Position numbers and translations under genes: made by a program. 7,551 bases of DNA from Bacteroidales bacterium. GTDB lineage: Bacteria > Bacteroidota > Bacteroidia > Bacteroidales > JALTDM01. Position 1 is the stretch's first letter. The number at the start of each line of letters is the position of its first letter. Of the stretch, positions 6,915 to 7,551 are shown in pieces. Under the pieces are notes generated by a model. The model had not been told where the DNA came from. It ran no database searches and saw only the letters and a list, made by a program, of their open reading frames with translations. Location of the stretch: the NCBI GenBank assembly GCA_027074135.1, contig JALTDM010000208.1, positions 1 to 7,551 of the forward strand. The letters are read 5' to 3'.

Positions 6915-7325
6915 ATGTCTTCAAAAGAAATTGAATATATATTGTGGAAAAAAGAATATGTTACATCAAATACATTGCTTGATGACCAACACAAAAGGTT
7001 TGTAACTATTATTAACAAACTTGCAGATGCCATAAACAAAGGTTGCAGAAAAAACATTCACGATATTTTCTTCGAAATCATTTTTTACATAGAGCATTAT
7101 ATGATCGAAAAAGATATTAACTTGATAGATTGCGACAAAAACAAATATGAGTTACATAAAAAACTTCACACCGAACTTTTGGAAAAAGTAAAAGAATGTT
7201 ATAAAAATTTCACATCTTCAAATCAATTGGAATGCTGCAAAAATTTACACTCTTACCTTCGCGAATGGTTTGTTTCTTACATAAAACTTTTTAAGAAAAA
7301 TAATTTCAACGAGTGTTGGAAATAA
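6915..7325 (+). CDS. Hemerythrin-like protein with incomplete diiron ligand set
   Basis: The 136-residue protein follows the bacteriohemerythrin four-helix plan: an N-terminal W...Y segment (W11, Y15), then DDQHKRF with H26, EHYMIEKD with H61 and E65, and ELHKKLH with H81 and H85. These five residues match iron ligands of the family (H22, H58, E62, H77, H81 in the Methylococcus protein) with near-identical spacing. The last family motif, WLxxHIxxxD, reads WFVSYIKLFK here: the sixth ligand His is Y122 and the bridging Asp is K127. Six cysteines are present (C44, C73, C95, C107, C108, C134), unusual for so small a cytoplasmic protein. Intact relatives bind O2 reversibly, store or carry it, or sense it; whether this one can is uncertain. 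No signal peptide, and no other domain is fused. I chose the ATG at 6915 because the N-terminus then aligns with the family; an in-frame TTG at 6897 would add six residues. It stands alone after the clpPX terminator, and its stop faces the next gene 5 bases away. Confidence 0.82.
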   Translation: MSSKEIEYILWKKEYVTSNTLLDDQHKRFVTIINKLADAINKGCRKNIHDIFFEIIFYIEHYMIEKDINLIDCDKNKYELHKKLHTELLEKVKECYKNFTSSNQLECCKNLHSYLREWFVSYIKLFKKNNFNECWK

Positions 7326-7330
7326 TAATT

Positions 7331-7531
7331 CTAATTTCCACCTTCTTTCATCACAACTCCGTAAATAAAAAGAATTACTACAGAGGAAAAGAATATTATA
7401 ATAAGAGATTTTATCAACTTTGCCGTAACGTTTTGCAAATCAATTATATCCCATATGGCGAGTATAGCAACTACAGTAACTATTACTACCATTATTGCCA
7501 ATGTGTAACCTACTATTTTTTTTGAGCTCAT
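7331..7531 (-). CDS. Small two-helix membrane protein of unknown function
   Basis: This is a 66-residue protein that I do not recognise as a named family. It has two hydrophobic segments, about residues 7-27 (VGYTLAIMVVIVTVVAILAI) and 39-60 (rich in I, F, V), joined by a short polar turn (DIIDLQNVTAK). Lysines at both ends (K4, K5 and K62) suggest a hairpin with both termini in the cytoplasm. Inference that it is real rests on the coherent membrane pattern, the clean ATG start at 7531 and the sensible position tail to tail with the hemerythrin-like gene. The overlapping plus-strand reading frame over the same bases is Tyr/Asn-rich and unconvincing. Only 20 bases upstream of the start are in view, so the promoter cannot be judged and it could be the last gene of a minus-strand operon. 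Confidence 0.7.
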   Translation of the reverse strand: MSSKKIVGYTLAIMVVIVTVVAILAIWDIIDLQNVTAKLIKSLIIIFFSSVVILFIYGVVMKEGGN

Positions 7532-7551
7532 ATTATTATCATGTTTATTGT

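Noticed and set aside
7313..7525. 70-codon plus-strand frame after the hemerythrin-like gene
   Set aside because: It is Tyr/Asn-rich with no recognisable fold and is antisense to the coherent two-helix membrane protein.
1..7551. CRISPR array, insertion sequence, attachment site or phage remnant
   Set aside because: I see no direct-repeat array, no transposase or integrase, and no duplicated tRNA 3' end downstream of tRNA-Leu. The inverted repeats found are accounted for as terminators.

Overview
The window looks like a low-GC chromosomal segment from a member of the Bacteroidota. Three things support this. There is a GWxTD-domain gene, a family I associate with Bacteroidota and relatives. 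There is an OmpA/PD40 envelope protein of a type common in that phylum. At least one promoter fits the phylum's TTTG-N20-TAnnTTTG form, and gene starts sit behind A/T-rich leaders with no recognisable Shine-Dalgarno sequence. I cannot assign a genus.

Layout. Bases 1-945 hold the 3' part of a GWxTD-domain gene whose start lies outside the window. It converges on a minus-strand gene (3209-1107) for a 700-residue secreted protein with a sugar-binding-like N-terminal region, five PD40 propeller motifs, a carboxypeptidase-regulatory-like domain and a C-terminal OmpA peptidoglycan-binding domain. A bidirectional hairpin lies between the two 3' ends. The OmpA-type gene is divergent from a tRNA-Leu(UAG) gene, which ends in a near-textbook intrinsic terminator. 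Next come trigger factor (tig), a terminator, and the tightly linked pair clpP-clpX, which ends in its own terminator. A small hemerythrin-like gene follows. Five bases beyond its stop it meets the 3' end of a minus-strand gene for a 66-residue two-helix membrane protein.

How the genes work together. tig, clpP and clpX are a widely conserved protein-quality-control neighbourhood: trigger factor meets nascent chains at the ribosome, and ClpX unfolds substrates and feeds them to ClpP. Here tig is separated from clpPX by a strong hairpin, so they probably form two transcription units. The OmpA/PD40 protein is an envelope protein expected to be anchored to peptidoglycan. The GWxTD protein is of unknown function.

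Novelty. Most of the window is ordinary core genome and I see no new multi-gene system, mobile element or CRISPR array. The best items for a second look are: (1) the hemerythrin-like protein, which keeps five of the seven usual iron ligands but has lost the last His and Asp and carries six cysteines; (2) the PorE-like but re-headed domain order of the OmpA protein; (3) a trigger factor whose PPIase domain has lost its recognisable catalytic motifs; and (4) a tig gene with no visible promoter between the tRNA terminator and its start.
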